A stretch of DNA of 64,000 nt from Vreelandella maris (GCF_013371085.1 NZ_JABWCV010000014.1:54149-118148); one strand, 5' to 3'. Positions 35,632 to 45,673 are shown, numbered from the stretch's first letter. Program-made: numbers and translations. The notes: generated by a model from the sequence alone, not told the origin.

Positions 35632-35987
35632 CGGCAAAAGCCTAAATATGGCTTCGCGCTTCGTGAAAGCTGGTCAATATCCAGGCTGGCACCATGTCCT
35701 GAGTGACGGCTCTGAAACGTGCCGCTGAAACTCGTCAACTTTGCCTCTAAAGAGGGACTTGAAGGCGGTCGGCCATCCACCTTTAGTCGTATGGCCACCA
35801 GCGCCTCGGTCAAAAAGCGCGTTATGTCGGCGTTTCTAGCCATCGTATTTTACGAAGTCATCCTTCTCGAACGTCGATTTGAGCCCTTCGGCTGCTTGTT
35901 TCAAGATCAGACAAGTGACATCAGCTCCTGCCGACAGGAGCTACCCAGGCACCACACCCAACAACGACAACCGTAGAGAGTGATCCC
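35632..35987. other. 356-base gap without a recognisable gene
   Basis: Short open frames exist on both strands (35719-35976 plus, 35628-35843 minus), but neither has a convincing ribosome site, family motif or codon pattern. The only structure noted is a hairpin with eight-base arms AGCTCCTG (35923-35930)/CAGGAGCT (35935-35942), 46 bases before the next binding protein gene. The promoter of that TRAP operon should lie here. Confidence 0.5.
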
Positions 35988-36968
35988 ATGCGGAAACAAT
36001 TGCTTGCCACGCTGGCTACCCTAGGAATGCTAACGACGGCCCCGTTCGTCCTGGCTAACCCCATCGAAATTCAAGTCAACAACACCATGAGCGAAGGCGG
36101 TTCGGAAAGCGCCGCGGTGGAACGCTTTGCTGAGTATCTAGAAGAGCAGGCCCCAGGCCGCTTTGAAGTGCGCCCCTTTTTAGCGGGTTCTCTGGGCGGT
36201 GAGAATGCCGTATTGGAGCTGCTAAATCTGGGCCAAACCCAGCTCTCTCTGACCGGTGGTAACTGGCGTCAGCAGTATGCGCCTGAATACGACGCCATTA
36301 CGGTTCCCTTCGTGTTCACTACCTGGGATGAAGTCGACGCCTATATGGAGAGCCCTTCCGGCCAAGCGCTGGTCGAGAAAGCAGAGAACCAGGGCGGCCT
36401 GAAATATTTTGGCCTGCAGCACCGCGGTCCACGGCATATGACCGCGAATAAAGAGATCCACTCCCCGGCGGATCTGGATGGCTTCCGCCTGCGCTTGCCC
36501 TCACTGCCGGTATGGCTGGAAGTGTGGGAAGAGATCGGCGCTCAGGTAGTCAATGTGCCTGCGCCAGAGATTTATCTTGCCATGCAGACCGGCCAGGTCG
36601 ATGGCCACGAAAACTCGCTCTCCTCCCCTTATACCCGGCGGCTATGGGAAGTGCAGGACTACCTGATCATGACCAGCCACGTGCAGTTTCCGTGGAGCTG
36701 GGTGGCCAGTGCTCGCTGGTGGGATGGCTTGGAAGAGGAAGATCAAGCGCTGATCGAGGAGGCCATTGAGGTGGCTCGCCAGTATGGGTCAGAGCAAGAG
36801 CGCGAACTTGATGAGTTCTATCTGGAAGCGCTGCAGGATGAAGGCATGACCGTCATCGAGCCGGATGTAACACCTTTCCGCGAGGCGGCGTTACCGGCTA
36901 TCGATCGTGTCATGGCTGACATGGCCGAGGGCGTTCGTGAAGATGCGCTGGGTAACGACAGCGAGTAA
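35988..36968 (+). CDS. dctP: TRAP transporter substrate-binding protein (DctP)
   Basis: A 326-residue periplasmic protein with a signal peptide ending near VLANP. The DctP signature is DGFRLRLPSLPVWLEVWEEIGAQVVNV, with the ligand-carboxylate Arg, then PEIYLAMQTGQVDGHEN. The ligand is unknown; the neighbouring HpcH/HpaI aldolase and the lyase/CoA-transferase pair suggest a hydroxy or sugar acid. A terminator-like hairpin separates it from the permease genes. Confidence 0.92.
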   Translation: MRKQLLATLATLGMLTTAPFVLANPIEIQVNNTMSEGGSESAAVERFAEYLEEQAPGRFEVRPFLAGSLGGENAVLELLNLGQTQLSLTGGNWRQQYAPEYDAITVPFVFTTWDEVDAYMESPSGQALVEKAENQGGLKYFGLQHRGPRHMTANKEIHSPADLDGFRLRLPSLPVWLEVWEEIGAQVVNVPAPEIYLAMQTGQVDGHENSLSSPYTRRLWEVQDYLIMTSHVQFPWSWVASARWWDGLEEEDQALIEEAIEVARQYGSEQERELDEFYLEALQDEGMTVIEPDVTPFREAALPAIDRVMADMAEGVREDALGNDSE

Positions 36969-36987
36969 AACGCGCTGGACAGAAATT

Positions 36988-37017
36988 GCGGCGGCCCATC
37001 GGGCCGTCGCTTTTCTT
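36988..37017 (+). terminator. Intercistronic terminator between dctP and dctQ
   Basis: Arms GCGGCGGCCC and GGGCCGTCGC (one G-T pair) with a three-base ATC loop are followed by TTTTCTTC. It lies 20 bases after the binding protein stop and about 60 before the permease start, so part of the transcripts probably end here. Confidence 0.75.
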
Positions 37018-37074
37018 CATTACAAATAAGTTTTCATGTAAGACTAAAAAGCAGTCAGGGTAAGGAGTTCTCCT

Positions 37075-37617
37075 GTGGAAGACGCGGTAGTGCCCAATAA
37101 GGGGCCGGATCGAATTGCTTTCTATACGCTGCGCGGCGTTACACGCCTGTGCGATGGGGTGGGCGTGGCGCTGATGGCCGCCATTCTGCTGCTGATCGTG
37201 GCGGCCGTGATTGCCCGTGACCTGCTGGGGCTAGGGATGCCCTGGACCGAAGAAGTGGCGTCTATGCTGGCGATTTACGCGATTGGCTTCGGGTCGCTAT
37301 CCGCCTGGGTACGCAGCGAGCATCTGGTGGTCGATTTGTTCAGCCATAAGCTTTCCGGGCTGGGTAAAAATATCCAGTACCGGCTCACCGCGCTGATCTC
37401 CTGCGGCTTTTTTGCACTGGCCGCCTGGGGGGCTTGGATCATGTCAGATATGAGCGCCAACAATAAAACCGTTTCGCTAAGTATCAGTTTCAGCTACCTC
37501 TATTACGGCATCTTTTTCAGCTTTGTGGGCATGGCGCTGATTGCCCTCTGGCAAATGCTGCGCGGCCCGGTGGCGTGGTTGGAAACGTCCCATGAAGAGG
37601 AGGCCTCTCAGCCATGA
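37075..37617 (+). CDS. dctQ: TRAP transporter small permease (DctQ)
   Basis: A 180-residue membrane protein with four hydrophobic segments and the DctQ pattern LGMPWTEEVASMLAIYAIGFG followed by VRSEHLVVDLF. GTG start with AAGGAG upstream. It overlaps the large permease gene by four bases. Second gene of the second TRAP system. Confidence 0.9.
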   Translation: MEDAVVPNKGPDRIAFYTLRGVTRLCDGVGVALMAAILLLIVAAVIARDLLGLGMPWTEEVASMLAIYAIGFGSLSAWVRSEHLVVDLFSHKLSGLGKNIQYRLTALISCGFFALAAWGAWIMSDMSANNKTVSLSISFSYLYYGIFFSFVGMALIALWQMLRGPVAWLETSHEEEASQP

Positions 37618-38909
37618 CCGAACTACTGATTTTCGTCGGTGGCCTGTTAGTTCTGATGGCCATTGGCTTGCCCGTGGTGGTCGCCATTGGCGTGACCTCC
37701 TTTATCGCCTTGGTAGCGACCGGCACCGGCGGGCTACCCGTCGAGCTGCTGCCGCTGCGCATGGTGCAAACCCTTAATAACTTTACCCTGCTGGCGATTC
37801 CACTGTTTATTCTGGCCGCTAACATCATGAATATTGGCTCCACGACGACGCGGATTTTTGATTTTGCTACCGCGCTGGTGGGTTTCACCAAGGGTGGCCT
37901 TGGCCACGCTAACGTTGTGGCCAGCTCCATTTTCGCCACCATGTCGGGCACCGCGGTCGCCGACGCTGCCGGGCTGGGCAGTATCGAAATCAAGGCGATG
38001 AAAGAGCGTGGCTACGAGTTGGGTTACTCAACCGGTATCACTGCCGCCTCCAGCGTGATCGGGCCAATTCTGCCGCCCAGTATCGCGCTCGTGGTTTATG
38101 GCTGGCTGGCCAATGTGAGTATTGGCGGGCTGTTCATGGCGGGGCTGCTGCCGGGTATCTTGATGGCGCTGCTGCTAATGGGCATGACCGTATTGCTCTC
38201 TGCCAGCGGCCGGGTGGTAATGCCCAAACCCACGCCCTTTGACGCCTGCGAAGTCGTCCGTACCGGTAAGCGCGCTATTCTGCCTTTGATGATGCCAGCG
38301 ATTATCGTTGGCGGTATCTGGGGTGGTTTTTTCACTCCGACGGAAGCCGGCGCCATTGCATCGCTTTACGCAGTGATTCTGGGCGGCCTGGTGTATCGTG
38401 ATTTGAATTGGCGGGACCTTTTCAACGCCTTTCGGCGTACCCTGATGTTCAGTGCAGTCATTCTGCTGATTATCGCGGTCTCCAGCTTTTATGGCTGGAT
38501 ACTGGTACGCATGGGGATTCCTCAGGCGTTAGCGGGCCAGGTCGCCAGCATCGATATGCCGATGTTTGCGCTGCTACTCTGTTTTGCGCTGTTCTTCCTG
38601 CTCATCGGTTGCTTTATGTCGGTGATCGAAAGCATCCTGATTTTTACGCCGATTGTGGTGCCAGCGGCGCTCAGCGCCGGTCTGGATCCGGTACATTTCG
38701 GCATCGTGATGGTCATCACGCTATCGGTTGGGGTCATTACGCCACCGTTCGGCACGGTGCTGTTCCTGATGGTGGGCATTACCCGGCTGCGTTATGGCCA
38801 AGTGGTGACCGCGATACTGCCGTTCCTACTGCCGATCATAGCGACCATTTTGCTGTTGATTGCCTTGCCTGGGCTGGCCACTTGGTTGCCCGATATCATG
38901 GGGTATTAA
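37614..38909 (+). CDS. dctM: TRAP transporter large permease (DctM)
   Basis: A 431-residue protein of about 12 spans with DctM loops MSGTAVADAAGLGSIEIKAMKERGY and VITPPFGTVLF. It couples import to an ion gradient, with DctP and DctQ, in the inner membrane. It is followed after 15 bases by an HpcH/HpaI aldolase gene in the same operon. Confidence 0.92.
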   Translation: MTELLIFVGGLLVLMAIGLPVVVAIGVTSFIALVATGTGGLPVELLPLRMVQTLNNFTLLAIPLFILAANIMNIGSTTTRIFDFATALVGFTKGGLGHANVVASSIFATMSGTAVADAAGLGSIEIKAMKERGYELGYSTGITAASSVIGPILPPSIALVVYGWLANVSIGGLFMAGLLPGILMALLLMGMTVLLSASGRVVMPKPTPFDACEVVRTGKRAILPLMMPAIIVGGIWGGFFTPTEAGAIASLYAVILGGLVYRDLNWRDLFNAFRRTLMFSAVILLIIAVSSFYGWILVRMGIPQALAGQVASIDMPMFALLLCFALFFLLIGCFMSVIESILIFTPIVVPAALSAGLDPVHFGIVMVITLSVGVITPPFGTVLFLMVGITRLRYGQVVTAILPFLLPIIATILLLIALPGLATWLPDIMGY

Positions 38910-38924
38910 TCCAGAGGAGCTCGT

Positions 38925-39695
38925 ATGAAAATGCCGCGCAACGCCTTTAAGCAACAGCTTCTGGCGGGCCACCCCCAAACGGGCATTTGGCTCGGTTTGA
39001 GCAGTGCTTATACGGCTGAGATTGCCGCCACGGCGGGCTTCGACTGGCTACTGATCGATGTGGAACATTCCCCCAATGATCTAGCCAGCCTGCTTTCTCA
39101 GCTGCAGGCGCTGGCCCCCTATCAAAGCCACCCGGTGGTGCGTCCGCCCACTGGCGATGCGGTGCTGATCAAGCGTTACCTGGATATTGGCGTGCAAAAC
39201 CTGCTTATCCCCATGGTAGAGACCGCCGAACAAGCGGCTGAGCTGGTGGCAGCCACACGTTATCCGCCCCACGGTATTCGTGGGGTTGGTCATGTGCTGG
39301 CACGCGCCTCGCGTTGGGGGCAGGCAGAAGATTACCTCTCCCGCGCTGATGACGAAATCTGCCTCATGCTGCAGGTGGAGAGCCCCCAGGCGCTTGCTAA
39401 CCTGGAGGCTATCGCTGCAGTAGACGGTGTCGATGGGGTGTTTATTGGCCCGGCGGATTTGTCAGCGTCTATGGGGCATCTCGGCAATGCCAACCACCCT
39501 GAAGTGACAGAAGCGGTTAGTGACGCCATTAACAAGATACGCGCTGCGGGTAAGGCAGCGGGTATTGTCACGGTGGACGAGCTGGCAGCCCGCGGCTATC
39601 TCGCCGCAGGCTGTACCTTCGTTGGCGTTGGCATCGATACGCTGCTTTACGCCAATGCGCTGCGCGGTCTAGCGGAGCGTTTCAGGCAGGAATGA
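38925..39695 (+). CDS. HpcH/HpaI family aldolase (2-keto-3-deoxy acid aldolase)
   Basis: A 256-residue class II pyruvate aldolase: [11 protein letters not shown] near residue 45, RPPTGD, the metal-binding Glu in [15 protein letters not shown] and Asp in [14 protein letters not shown]. Homologues cleave 4-hydroxy-2-oxoheptanedioate or 2-keto-3-deoxy-L-rhamnonate to pyruvate and an aldehyde. In the operon of the second TRAP transporter, and next to L-fuconate dehydratase on the other strand, it could cleave a 2-keto-3-deoxy sugar acid. Good AGGAG upstream. Confidence 0.88.
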   Translation: MKMPRNAFKQQLLAGHPQTGIWLGLSSAYTAEIAATAGFDWLLIDVEHSPNDLASLLSQLQALAPYQSHPVVRPPTGDAVLIKRYLDIGVQNLLIPMVETAEQAAELVAATRYPPHGIRGVGHVLARASRWGQAEDYLSRADDEICLMLQVESPQALANLEAIAAVDGVDGVFIGPADLSASMGHLGNANHPEVTEAVSDAINKIRAAGKAAGIVTVDELAARGYLAAGCTFVGVGIDTLLYANALRGLAERFRQE

Positions 39696-39714
39696 ACCAA
39701 ATAGTGTGAACCAC

Positions 39715-39734
39715 GCTGGGGATTACTCCCCAGC
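39715..39734. terminator. Hairpin between convergent genes
   Basis: Arms GCTGGGGA (39715-39722) and TCCCCAGC (39727-39734) with a four-base loop span the stop codon of the minus-strand oxidase gene, 20 bases after the aldolase gene. No clear T-tract; probably a bidirectional transcript end. Confidence 0.5.
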
Positions 39735-41150
39735 AGGCAAAATCCTGCCAGGGTTCATCAACCCTTTGGGGTCGAACAGCGCTTTAACGCCGCTGACCAT
39801 CTCTCGCTCAATCGGCGATAGCCGCGCCAGATAAGGTGCTTGCTTGGTGCGGCCAATGCCATGCTCGGCGCTGATGCTGCCGTGAACACCGTCGAGCACC
39901 TCAAAAAGCCGTTCCTCCAGATCATGCAGGTGGGCTTTCTTATCGCTATCCGCCATGGCCGCGGGCGGTAGAATATTGAAGTGCAAATTGCCGTCACCCA
40001 CATGGCCGTAGGCAATAATGTCGCACTCCGGTGACGCCGCCATCACCACCTCGCTGGCCCGGCTAACGAAGTCGGGAATCGCTGAGATGGGTACCGAAAT
40101 ATCGGTGCGCAGATGCTCGCCGCGCCGCCGTTGGCCTTCCAGCATGCTTTCGCGGAACTGCCACAGCTGGGCGGACTGGGTGTCACTGCCAGCCAGCGCG
40201 CCGTCCAGCACCAGCTCGCGTTCCATGCCGGTTTCCAGCAGCGCTTCCAGCAAGGCACTCAGATCGACTGGCCCCGTGGCGGCGACTTCCATCAGCACGT
40301 ACCAGGGGTAGGCGCTATCCAGCGGGTCGCGCAGTTCCGGGGTCGCTTCGATCGCCAGCTCGATGCAGCGGCGGGGAATCAGCTCAAACGCCGTTAGCAG
40401 ATCGCAGCACTCCCGGCGTGCCAAGCCGTAAAGGTCAATCACCGCCTGAACAGAGGGCAGGCCCAGCAGCGCCGTCCGGTTTTGGGTGGGGCGCGGTGAT
40501 AGTTTTAACACCGCTCCAGTGACGATGCCCAAGGTGCCTTCACTGCCCAGAAACAGCTGCTGAAGGTCATAGCCGCGATTGTCCTTATGCAGTGCATTCA
40601 GGCTTTCCCAGGTGCGTCCATCGGGGAGCACTACTTCAAGTCCCAGCACCAGCTCGCGCATCATGCCGTAGCGCAGCACGTTAAGCCCGCCTGCGTTAGT
40701 GGCGATATTGCCGCCAATCTGACAACTGCCTTGCGCGCCGAGCGAGAGCGGAAAATCGCAATCATGATCAAAAGCAGCCAGCTTGACGTTCTCAAGAATG
40801 CAGCCTGCGTCTACCGTGATGGTGAAGTTGATCGGGTCAATGGCGCGCACGTTGTTTAGGCGCTCCAAGCTGATCACTAGCTCCTGGCCATTGGCGGCGG
40901 GCAAGGCGCCTGCCACTAAGCCGCTATGACCGCCCTGTGGCGTCATCGCGATCCCATGCTCATAGCAGCGCTTTGCTATCTCGGCGACCTCAGCGGTGTT
41001 GGCCGGGCGTGCCACGGCCAGCGGCATGCCCAGCGTATCGCCTGCCCAATCACTCATATAGCGCGCCATGTCGTCCGGTTCGCGCAGTAAACCGCGCTCG
41101 CCGAGTAGGCTGGTTAACTCATTTAGAAAGGTAGCGGTGTCGGTCATCAA
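39723..41150 (-). CDS. FAD-binding oxidoreductase (D-lactate/2-hydroxy acid dehydrogenase type)
   Basis: A 475-residue flavoprotein of the VAO/GlcD family: FAD-binding PCMH domain with MTPQGGHSGLVAGALP and the GSCQIGGNIATNAGGLNVLRYG stretch, and the C-terminal oxidase domain with AYGHVGDGNLHFNIL and SAEHGIGRTK. It probably oxidises a D-2-hydroxy acid to the 2-keto acid with electrons passed to the respiratory chain. It overlaps the L-fuconate dehydratase gene by four bases, so a sugar-acid or lactate-type product of that pathway is a likely substrate. Confidence 0.88.
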   Translation of the reverse strand: MMTDTATFLNELTSLLGERGLLREPDDMARYMSDWAGDTLGMPLAVARPANTAEVAEIAKRCYEHGIAMTPQGGHSGLVAGALPAANGQELVISLERLNNVRAIDPINFTITVDAGCILENVKLAAFDHDCDFPLSLGAQGSCQIGGNIATNAGGLNVLRYGMMRELVLGLEVVLPDGRTWESLNALHKDNRGYDLQQLFLGSEGTLGIVTGAVLKLSPRPTQNRTALLGLPSVQAVIDLYGLARRECCDLLTAFELIPRRCIELAIEATPELRDPLDSAYPWYVLMEVAATGPVDLSALLEALLETGMERELVLDGALAGSDTQSAQLWQFRESMLEGQRRRGEHLRTDISVPISAIPDFVSRASEVVMAASPECDIIAYGHVGDGNLHFNILPPAAMADSDKKAHLHDLEERLFEVLDGVHGSISAEHGIGRTKQAPYLARLSPIEREMVSGVKALFDPKGLMNPGRILPAGE

Positions 41151-42448
41151 TGCTCTTCCTGCCAGGCTGCACCCTCAGGGAAGCGGTGCTGTGCTTGGGA
41201 CTCTGCGTGCATGGCAATGCTGTAACCCGGCGCTTCGGGCACTTGGTAGCGGCCGCGGTTGATGACTACCGGGTCGATAAAGTGCTCGTGAAGGTGGTCT
41301 ACGTACTCCAGCACGCGGCCTTCCAGGCTGCCGGATACCGCGATGTAGTCGAACAGTGAGATATGTTGGGTGTATTCGCATAGCCCAACGCCACCGCCAT
41401 GGGGGCAAATCGGTACGCCGAATTTAGCGGCCATCAGTACGACCAGGATGACTTCGTTTAGCCCGCCCAAGCGCGCCGCATCCAACTGGCAGTAGTCGAT
41501 GGCATCCGCCTGGAAGAACTGCTTGAACATCACCTTGTTGTGGCAGTGTTCGCCGGTGGCTACGCCAATCGGTGCCACTCGATGGCGGATCTCGGCGTGG
41601 CCGAGAATGTCGTCAGGGCTGGTGGGCTCTTCGATCCATAACGGATCGAATTCTGCCAGGCGGCGCATTTTGGTGATCGTCTCGTCGACTTCCCACACCT
41701 GGTTGGCGTCCATCATCAGCACGTTGTCCCAACCGATCTCATCACGCAGCAGCGCTGCGCGGCGGGCGTCCTCTTCGATGTCGCCGCCAATTTTCTGTTT
41801 GAAGTGCGTCCAGCCCTCGGCCAGTGCTTCACGCGCCAGGCTGCGCACTTTTTCATCGCTGTAACCCAGCCAGCCTGCTGAGGTCGTGTAGCCGGGGTAG
41901 CCTTCACTGCGCATTTCAGCTTCCCGTGCTGCTTTTCCAGGAGCTTGGCGGCGTAGCAGGCAGATCGCTTCTTCTGGGGTTAGTGCATCCGTCACAAAGC
42001 GGAAATCAAGGCAGCGCACCAACTGCTCCGGCGTCATATCCACCAGCAGTTTCCACACCGGCTTGCCTTCTTTTTTCGCCCACATATCCCACACGGCGTT
42101 GACGATGGCGGCGGTCGCCAGGTGAATCGCGCCTTTATCGGGGCCAATCCAGCGTAGCTGGCTGTCACCAGTGATTTCCCGCCAGAAGGTGCCCATGTTA
42201 TCGGTAATCGAGGCCAGCGTGCGCCCTTCAACCAGAGGTGCCAGCGACTGCAGCGCCGTGACGACAATCTCGTTGCCCCGACCAATGGTAAAGGTTAAAC
42301 CGTGCCCCTCTGGGCTGCCGTCATCGGTGTGTAGGATGACGTAGGCGGCGGAGTAGTCTGGCGCGGCATTCATGGCATCCGAGCCATCCAGCGAACGCGA
42401 GGTGGGGAAGCGAATGTCTTGAATGTCGACGCGAGTAATCGTTGTCAT
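41147..42448 (-). CDS. L-fuconate dehydratase
   Basis: A 433-residue enolase-superfamily acid-sugar dehydratase. Catalytic Lys is in HFKQKIGGDIEED, metal ligands in MMDANQVWEV and WIEEPTSPDD, and the base His in PICPHGGGVGLCEYTQHIS. The sequence from N-terminus (DIRFPTSRSLDGSDAMN) to end closely follows Xanthomonas-type FucD. It dehydrates L-fuconate (or a stereochemically related aldonate) to 2-keto-3-deoxy-L-fuconate. It lies in a minus-strand operon with an upstream FAH-family gene and a downstream FAD oxidase gene. Confidence 0.92.
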   Translation of the reverse strand: MTTITRVDIQDIRFPTSRSLDGSDAMNAAPDYSAAYVILHTDDGSPEGHGLTFTIGRGNEIVVTALQSLAPLVEGRTLASITDNMGTFWREITGDSQLRWIGPDKGAIHLATAAIVNAVWDMWAKKEGKPVWKLLVDMTPEQLVRCLDFRFVTDALTPEEAICLLRRQAPGKAAREAEMRSEGYPGYTTSAGWLGYSDEKVRSLAREALAEGWTHFKQKIGGDIEEDARRAALLRDEIGWDNVLMMDANQVWEVDETITKMRRLAEFDPLWIEEPTSPDDILGHAEIRHRVAPIGVATGEHCHNKVMFKQFFQADAIDYCQLDAARLGGLNEVILVVLMAAKFGVPICPHGGGVGLCEYTQHISLFDYIAVSGSLEGRVLEYVDHLHEHFIDPVVINRGRYQVPEAPGYSIAMHAESQAQHRFPEGAAWQEEH

Positions 42449-42494
42449 TGTGCTCTCCTTGGCGGTGCGATGAGTAGCGTAATGGTTGTCAGAA

Positions 42495-43658
42495 TCAGCG
42501 GCGTGCCAAGTGGCGCATCAGCTCGCGAATGCCGTAGGTCCAGGGCGGCAGCTGATCACTTCTGCCTACCCGATTGACCAGCGCGCCCAGGGCTGGAGTG
42601 GCGATGGTGACGCGATCACCCATATGATGGGTAAACCCCTGGCCTTCCCCGTCGCGGTCCTGAATCGGCGAGAACATGGTGCCCAGGAACAGCATAAAAC
42701 CGTCCGGATATTGGTGATGGGCGCCAATGGTTTGCTGCACTAGATCCAGCGGATCGCGGCTGATCTCGCGCATGTCGCTCTCGCCCTGGAGCAAGAAGTC
42801 GTCGTCTTCGCCCTCGATACGTAGCGATACCTGGCAATTGCGCACGCTGTCGATATCGAAGTGATCGTCAAACAGCCGAATGAACGGGCCGAGTGAGCAG
42901 GAGGCGTTATTGTCTTTCGCCTTGCCGAGTAGCAGGGCGCTGCGTCCCTCGACGTCACGCAGGTTGACGTCGTTGCCCAGCGTGGCACCGCGAACTTTCC
43001 CGCGGCTATCGACGGCCAGCACGATTTCGGGTTCAGGATTGTTCCATTGAGAGGAGGGGTGTAAGCCTACAGGGGCGCCAAAACCCACTGATGAGAGCGG
43101 CTGAGATTTGGTGAACACTTCCGCGTCGGGGCCGATGCCTACTTCCATGTATTGTGACCAACCTCCGCGCGCCTGCAGTGCCTTTTTCAGCGACATCGCC
43201 TCTTCAGAACCCGGCACCATCTTGGAAAGATCAGTGCCGATCAGTGCTTGAAGATCCTCACGCAGTGCAACTGCCCTCGCCGGGTCGCCGCCCGCTTGTT
43301 CTTCGATCACTCGCTCTAACAGGCTGACAGCAAAGGTGACGCCGCACGCTTTTACGGCCTGCACATCACAAGGCGCAAGTAGGTAGGGCGCTTGTGGTTG
43401 GGATAACTGAGAGTTTTCCAGCAGTGCCTCGACACTGCACAGATGGGGCCCTTCCGCCCGTTGCACGACTTCCTGTAGATCGTCGCGTTCCAGCAGGTCA
43501 GCCATGGTGGGGCCGAATTCGGTAATGTCGATCACCTGACCGTTGTTGACAGTCACTAGCGCAGGGCCGGGATGGCTGCCTTCCAGCCAAACGCGGCCAA
43601 CCAGCAGCGCGTTACCCAGGTCGGCGGGAAGTGTGTCCGTCGATGAAAGTGGCTTCAT
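42495..43658 (-). CDS. Fumarylacetoacetate hydrolase family protein
   Basis: About 387 residues, longer than the 280-residue FAH-family hydrolases, with the FAH core in the C-terminal half (the NNPEPEIVLAVDSRGKVRG metal site and the later LPPWTYGIRELMRHL). The ATG at 43658 has GGAG at ideal distance; a further start at 43670 is unlikely. First gene of the operon with L-fuconate dehydratase. It may act on a 2,4-diketo-3-deoxy or 2-keto-3-deoxy acid; the precise reaction is not clear. It is divergent from the SDR gene, with an operator-like site in the gap. Confidence 0.82.
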   Translation of the reverse strand: MKPLSSTDTLPADLGNALLVGRVWLEGSHPGPALVTVNNGQVIDITEFGPTMADLLERDDLQEVVQRAEGPHLCSVEALLENSQLSQPQAPYLLAPCDVQAVKACGVTFAVSLLERVIEEQAGGDPARAVALREDLQALIGTDLSKMVPGSEEAMSLKKALQARGGWSQYMEVGIGPDAEVFTKSQPLSSVGFGAPVGLHPSSQWNNPEPEIVLAVDSRGKVRGATLGNDVNLRDVEGRSALLLGKAKDNNASCSLGPFIRLFDDHFDIDSVRNCQVSLRIEGEDDDFLLQGESDMREISRDPLDLVQQTIGAHHQYPDGFMLFLGTMFSPIQDRDGEGQGFTHHMGDRVTIATPALGALVNRVGRSDQLPPWTYGIRELMRHLARR

Positions 43659-43757
43659 GTGCTTCTCCATTCGTTCTTAGAATTAGTTTTAATCGTTAGC
43701 AGTGGTAGGCGACTGGCGCTAAACACGTCATCGCCTATCATGTTATAGATGTCGTGT

Positions 43758-43772
43758 TGTATGACAGGTATG
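43758..43772. promoter_or_regulatory. NanR-like operator, divergent FAH/SDR promoter region
   Basis: TGTATGACAGGTATG matches 12 of 15 positions of the E. coli NanR site GGTATAACAGGTATA. It lies 100 bases upstream of the FAH gene and 124 upstream of the SDR gene. A similar site precedes the TRAP operon of the same cluster, and a NanR-like regulator is encoded at its end. Confidence 0.65.
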
Positions 43773-43895
43773 CCAGTTCATGGCTTACTTTAGCGCACCG
43801 TTCCATTTCGGGTCGATAGTTAAATCTATCTGGATAAAGACGGTGGCGCTAAGCACAGCTCTCACCATAAAACAAAAAGTGGTAAGGAGAATTTC

Positions 43896-44660
43896 ATGTT
43901 AGACGAGTGGAAAGGTAAGCGAGTATTGATCACCGGTGCCAGCCGTGGCATTGGCGCGGCGGTTGCAAAACAGCTGGGGGCGTTGGGAGCGCACGTCGCG
44001 GTGCACTACCACAGCAGTGAAGCGCCCGCGGAGGCAGTGGCTAAAGCTATTCGCGATGCGGGTGGCGACGCTTTTACCCTGAAAGCAGACGTCAGCCACA
44101 CTAGCGAGACCCAACAACTGGTCGATGAGGCCGCCGAGCGTCTGGGCGGTTTAGACCTGTTGATCAATAACGCTGGCGACATGCTGGGCCGTGTTGGTTT
44201 AGAGGAAATGGACGATGATCAATATGACCGGGTCATGGATCTCAATGTTCGCTCGGTTGTCATGGCCAGCCGCGCAGCGCTGCCGCATTTTCGGCGCGCA
44301 GGCGGCGGAAATATCATTCACACCACCTCGATTGCCGCGCGTAATGGCGGCGGGGGTGGCGCTGGGTTATACGCCTCTGCCAAAGGCTTTGTGAGTACCA
44401 TCACCCGCAATATGGCCAAGGAGCTGGCGGGAGATAATATCCGCGTTAACGCCGTTGCCCCTGGCACGATTGCCACCGATTTTCATGATCGTCACTCAAG
44501 CGAGGCGCATCTCAACGCAGCGCGGGCATCGATCCCGATGGGCCGCTTGGGCACGTCGGAAGAGTGTGTCGGGGCTTATGTTTTCCTCGGAACAGAGACG
44601 CTGAGTGGCTATGTCACCGGGCAGATCATCGAGGTCAACGGCGGGCAGCTAATGCCATGA
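43896..44660 (+). CDS. SDR family oxidoreductase
   Basis: A 254-residue short-chain dehydrogenase: [16 protein letters not shown] nucleotide motif, NNAGDMLG, catalytic Ser in [11 protein letters not shown] and YASAKGF active site. The C-terminal [14 protein letters not shown] is typical. Related to 3-oxoacyl-ACP reductases, but operon context (overlap of four bases with PdxA2, then a four-carbon acid sugar kinase) points to a sugar or sugar-acid dehydrogenase. Confidence 0.9.
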   Translation: MLDEWKGKRVLITGASRGIGAAVAKQLGALGAHVAVHYHSSEAPAEAVAKAIRDAGGDAFTLKADVSHTSETQQLVDEAAERLGGLDLLINNAGDMLGRVGLEEMDDDQYDRVMDLNVRSVVMASRAALPHFRRAGGGNIIHTTSIAARNGGGGGAGLYASAKGFVSTITRNMAKELAGDNIRVNAVAPGTIATDFHDRHSSEAHLNAARASIPMGRLGTSEECVGAYVFLGTETLSGYVTGQIIEVNGGQLMP

Positions 44661-45673
44661 ATAGCTCGCCACCTGTTGAACGTCAAAACGGTTACGACAT
44701 TGCGATCACCATGGGCGATCCTGCTGGTATCGGCCCAGAGATCATTTGCCGCGCCTTGAGTGCTATGTCGGCTGCTGAGCGCGCCACGGCGATGGTCATC
44801 GGTGACCCGGTGATCTATCGCCGGGCAGCGGCGAGTATTGGCGCCGCGCTTGAATTCGTGCCACTAGAGCATGCACAAAGCGGTAAGGATCATGTGGCGG
44901 TCGGCGTGGTCGAGCTGCCGAAAGGCGTTGAGGTTCCTGATGGACAAATCAGCGCCGGGGCGGGCGATATGGCGTTTCGCTGCGTTCAAAAGGCCGTAGA
45001 ACTGGTGCAGGCGGGGCGGGCGCAGGTGATTGTCACCGCCCCACTGAACAAGGCGGCGCTGCATGAAGCCGGGCACCACTATGATGGCCACACCGGGATG
45101 CTGGCATCGCTGACCGGTGCGCCCTCGTCGTTTATGCTGCTGGCATCGGAAACGCTCTCGACGCTGCATGTGTCTACTCACGTTTCGCTGCGCGAGGCGA
45201 TCGACCGAGTCACCCCCGAGCGCATTATCGCCACCGTTGAGGCGGGGCATGCGCATTTGGTCGCGCTGGGTATGCAGGCACCGCGCATTGCCGTGGCAGG
45301 CCTTAACCCGCATTGCGGTGAAGGCGGTATTTTTGGCGACGAAGATAGCCGCTGTATCGCTCCGGCAGTGGAGCGCTTGCGCGAGCGCGGTTTCGATGTG
45401 AGCGGGCCTATCTCGGCGGATACGGTGTTTTACCGCGCCTCAAAAGGCGAATTCGATTTGGTCATCGCCCAGTACCATGACCAGGGGCATATCCCCGTCA
45501 AGCTGATCGCCTTTGATACCACGGTGAATGTCAGCCTTGGCCTGCCGCTTCAGCGCACCTCGGTAGATCACGGCACCGCTTTTGATATTGCCTGGCAGGG
45601 CAAAGCCGATGCTACCAACATGGGGTCAGCGATTGCCTACGCCCGTCGATTAGCCAGTGGCGCCAAGGCATGA
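44657..45673 (+). CDS. pdxA2: 4-phospho-threonate/erythronate dehydrogenase (PdxA2)
   Basis: A 338-residue PdxA-family NAD-dependent oxidative decarboxylase: [13 protein letters not shown], metal and phosphate site [28 protein letters not shown] and [17 protein letters not shown]. The ATG at 44657 overlaps the SDR stop; the frame opens earlier at 44564 in a shadow of the SDR gene. Because the next gene is a four-carbon acid sugar kinase, it belongs to the PdxA2 branch that converts 4-phospho-D-threonate or -erythronate to dihydroxyacetone phosphate and CO2, and not to vitamin B6 synthesis. Confidence 0.9.
   Translation: MNSSPPVERQNGYDIAITMGDPAGIGPEIICRALSAMSAAERATAMVIGDPVIYRRAAASIGAALEFVPLEHAQSGKDHVAVGVVELPKGVEVPDGQISAGAGDMAFRCVQKAVELVQAGRAQVIVTAPLNKAALHEAGHHYDGHTGMLASLTGAPSSFMLLASETLSTLHVSTHVSLREAIDRVTPERIIATVEAGHAHLVALGMQAPRIAVAGLNPHCGEGGIFGDEDSRCIAPAVERLRERGFDVSGPISADTVFYRASKGEFDLVIAQYHDQGHIPVKLIAFDTTVNVSLGLPLQRTSVDHGTAFDIAWQGKADATNMGSAIAYARRLASGAKA

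Noticed and set aside
35719..35976. 85-residue plus-strand open frame in the gap before the second TRAP operon
   Set aside because: No ribosome site, no recognisable domain, low-complexity basic composition, and another open frame of similar length overlaps it on the minus strand.
44657..45673. Vitamin B6 biosynthesis PdxA
   Set aside because: Translationally coupled to a four-carbon acid sugar kinase and an SDR, not to ksgA/surA-type neighbours; the PdxA2 role fits better.
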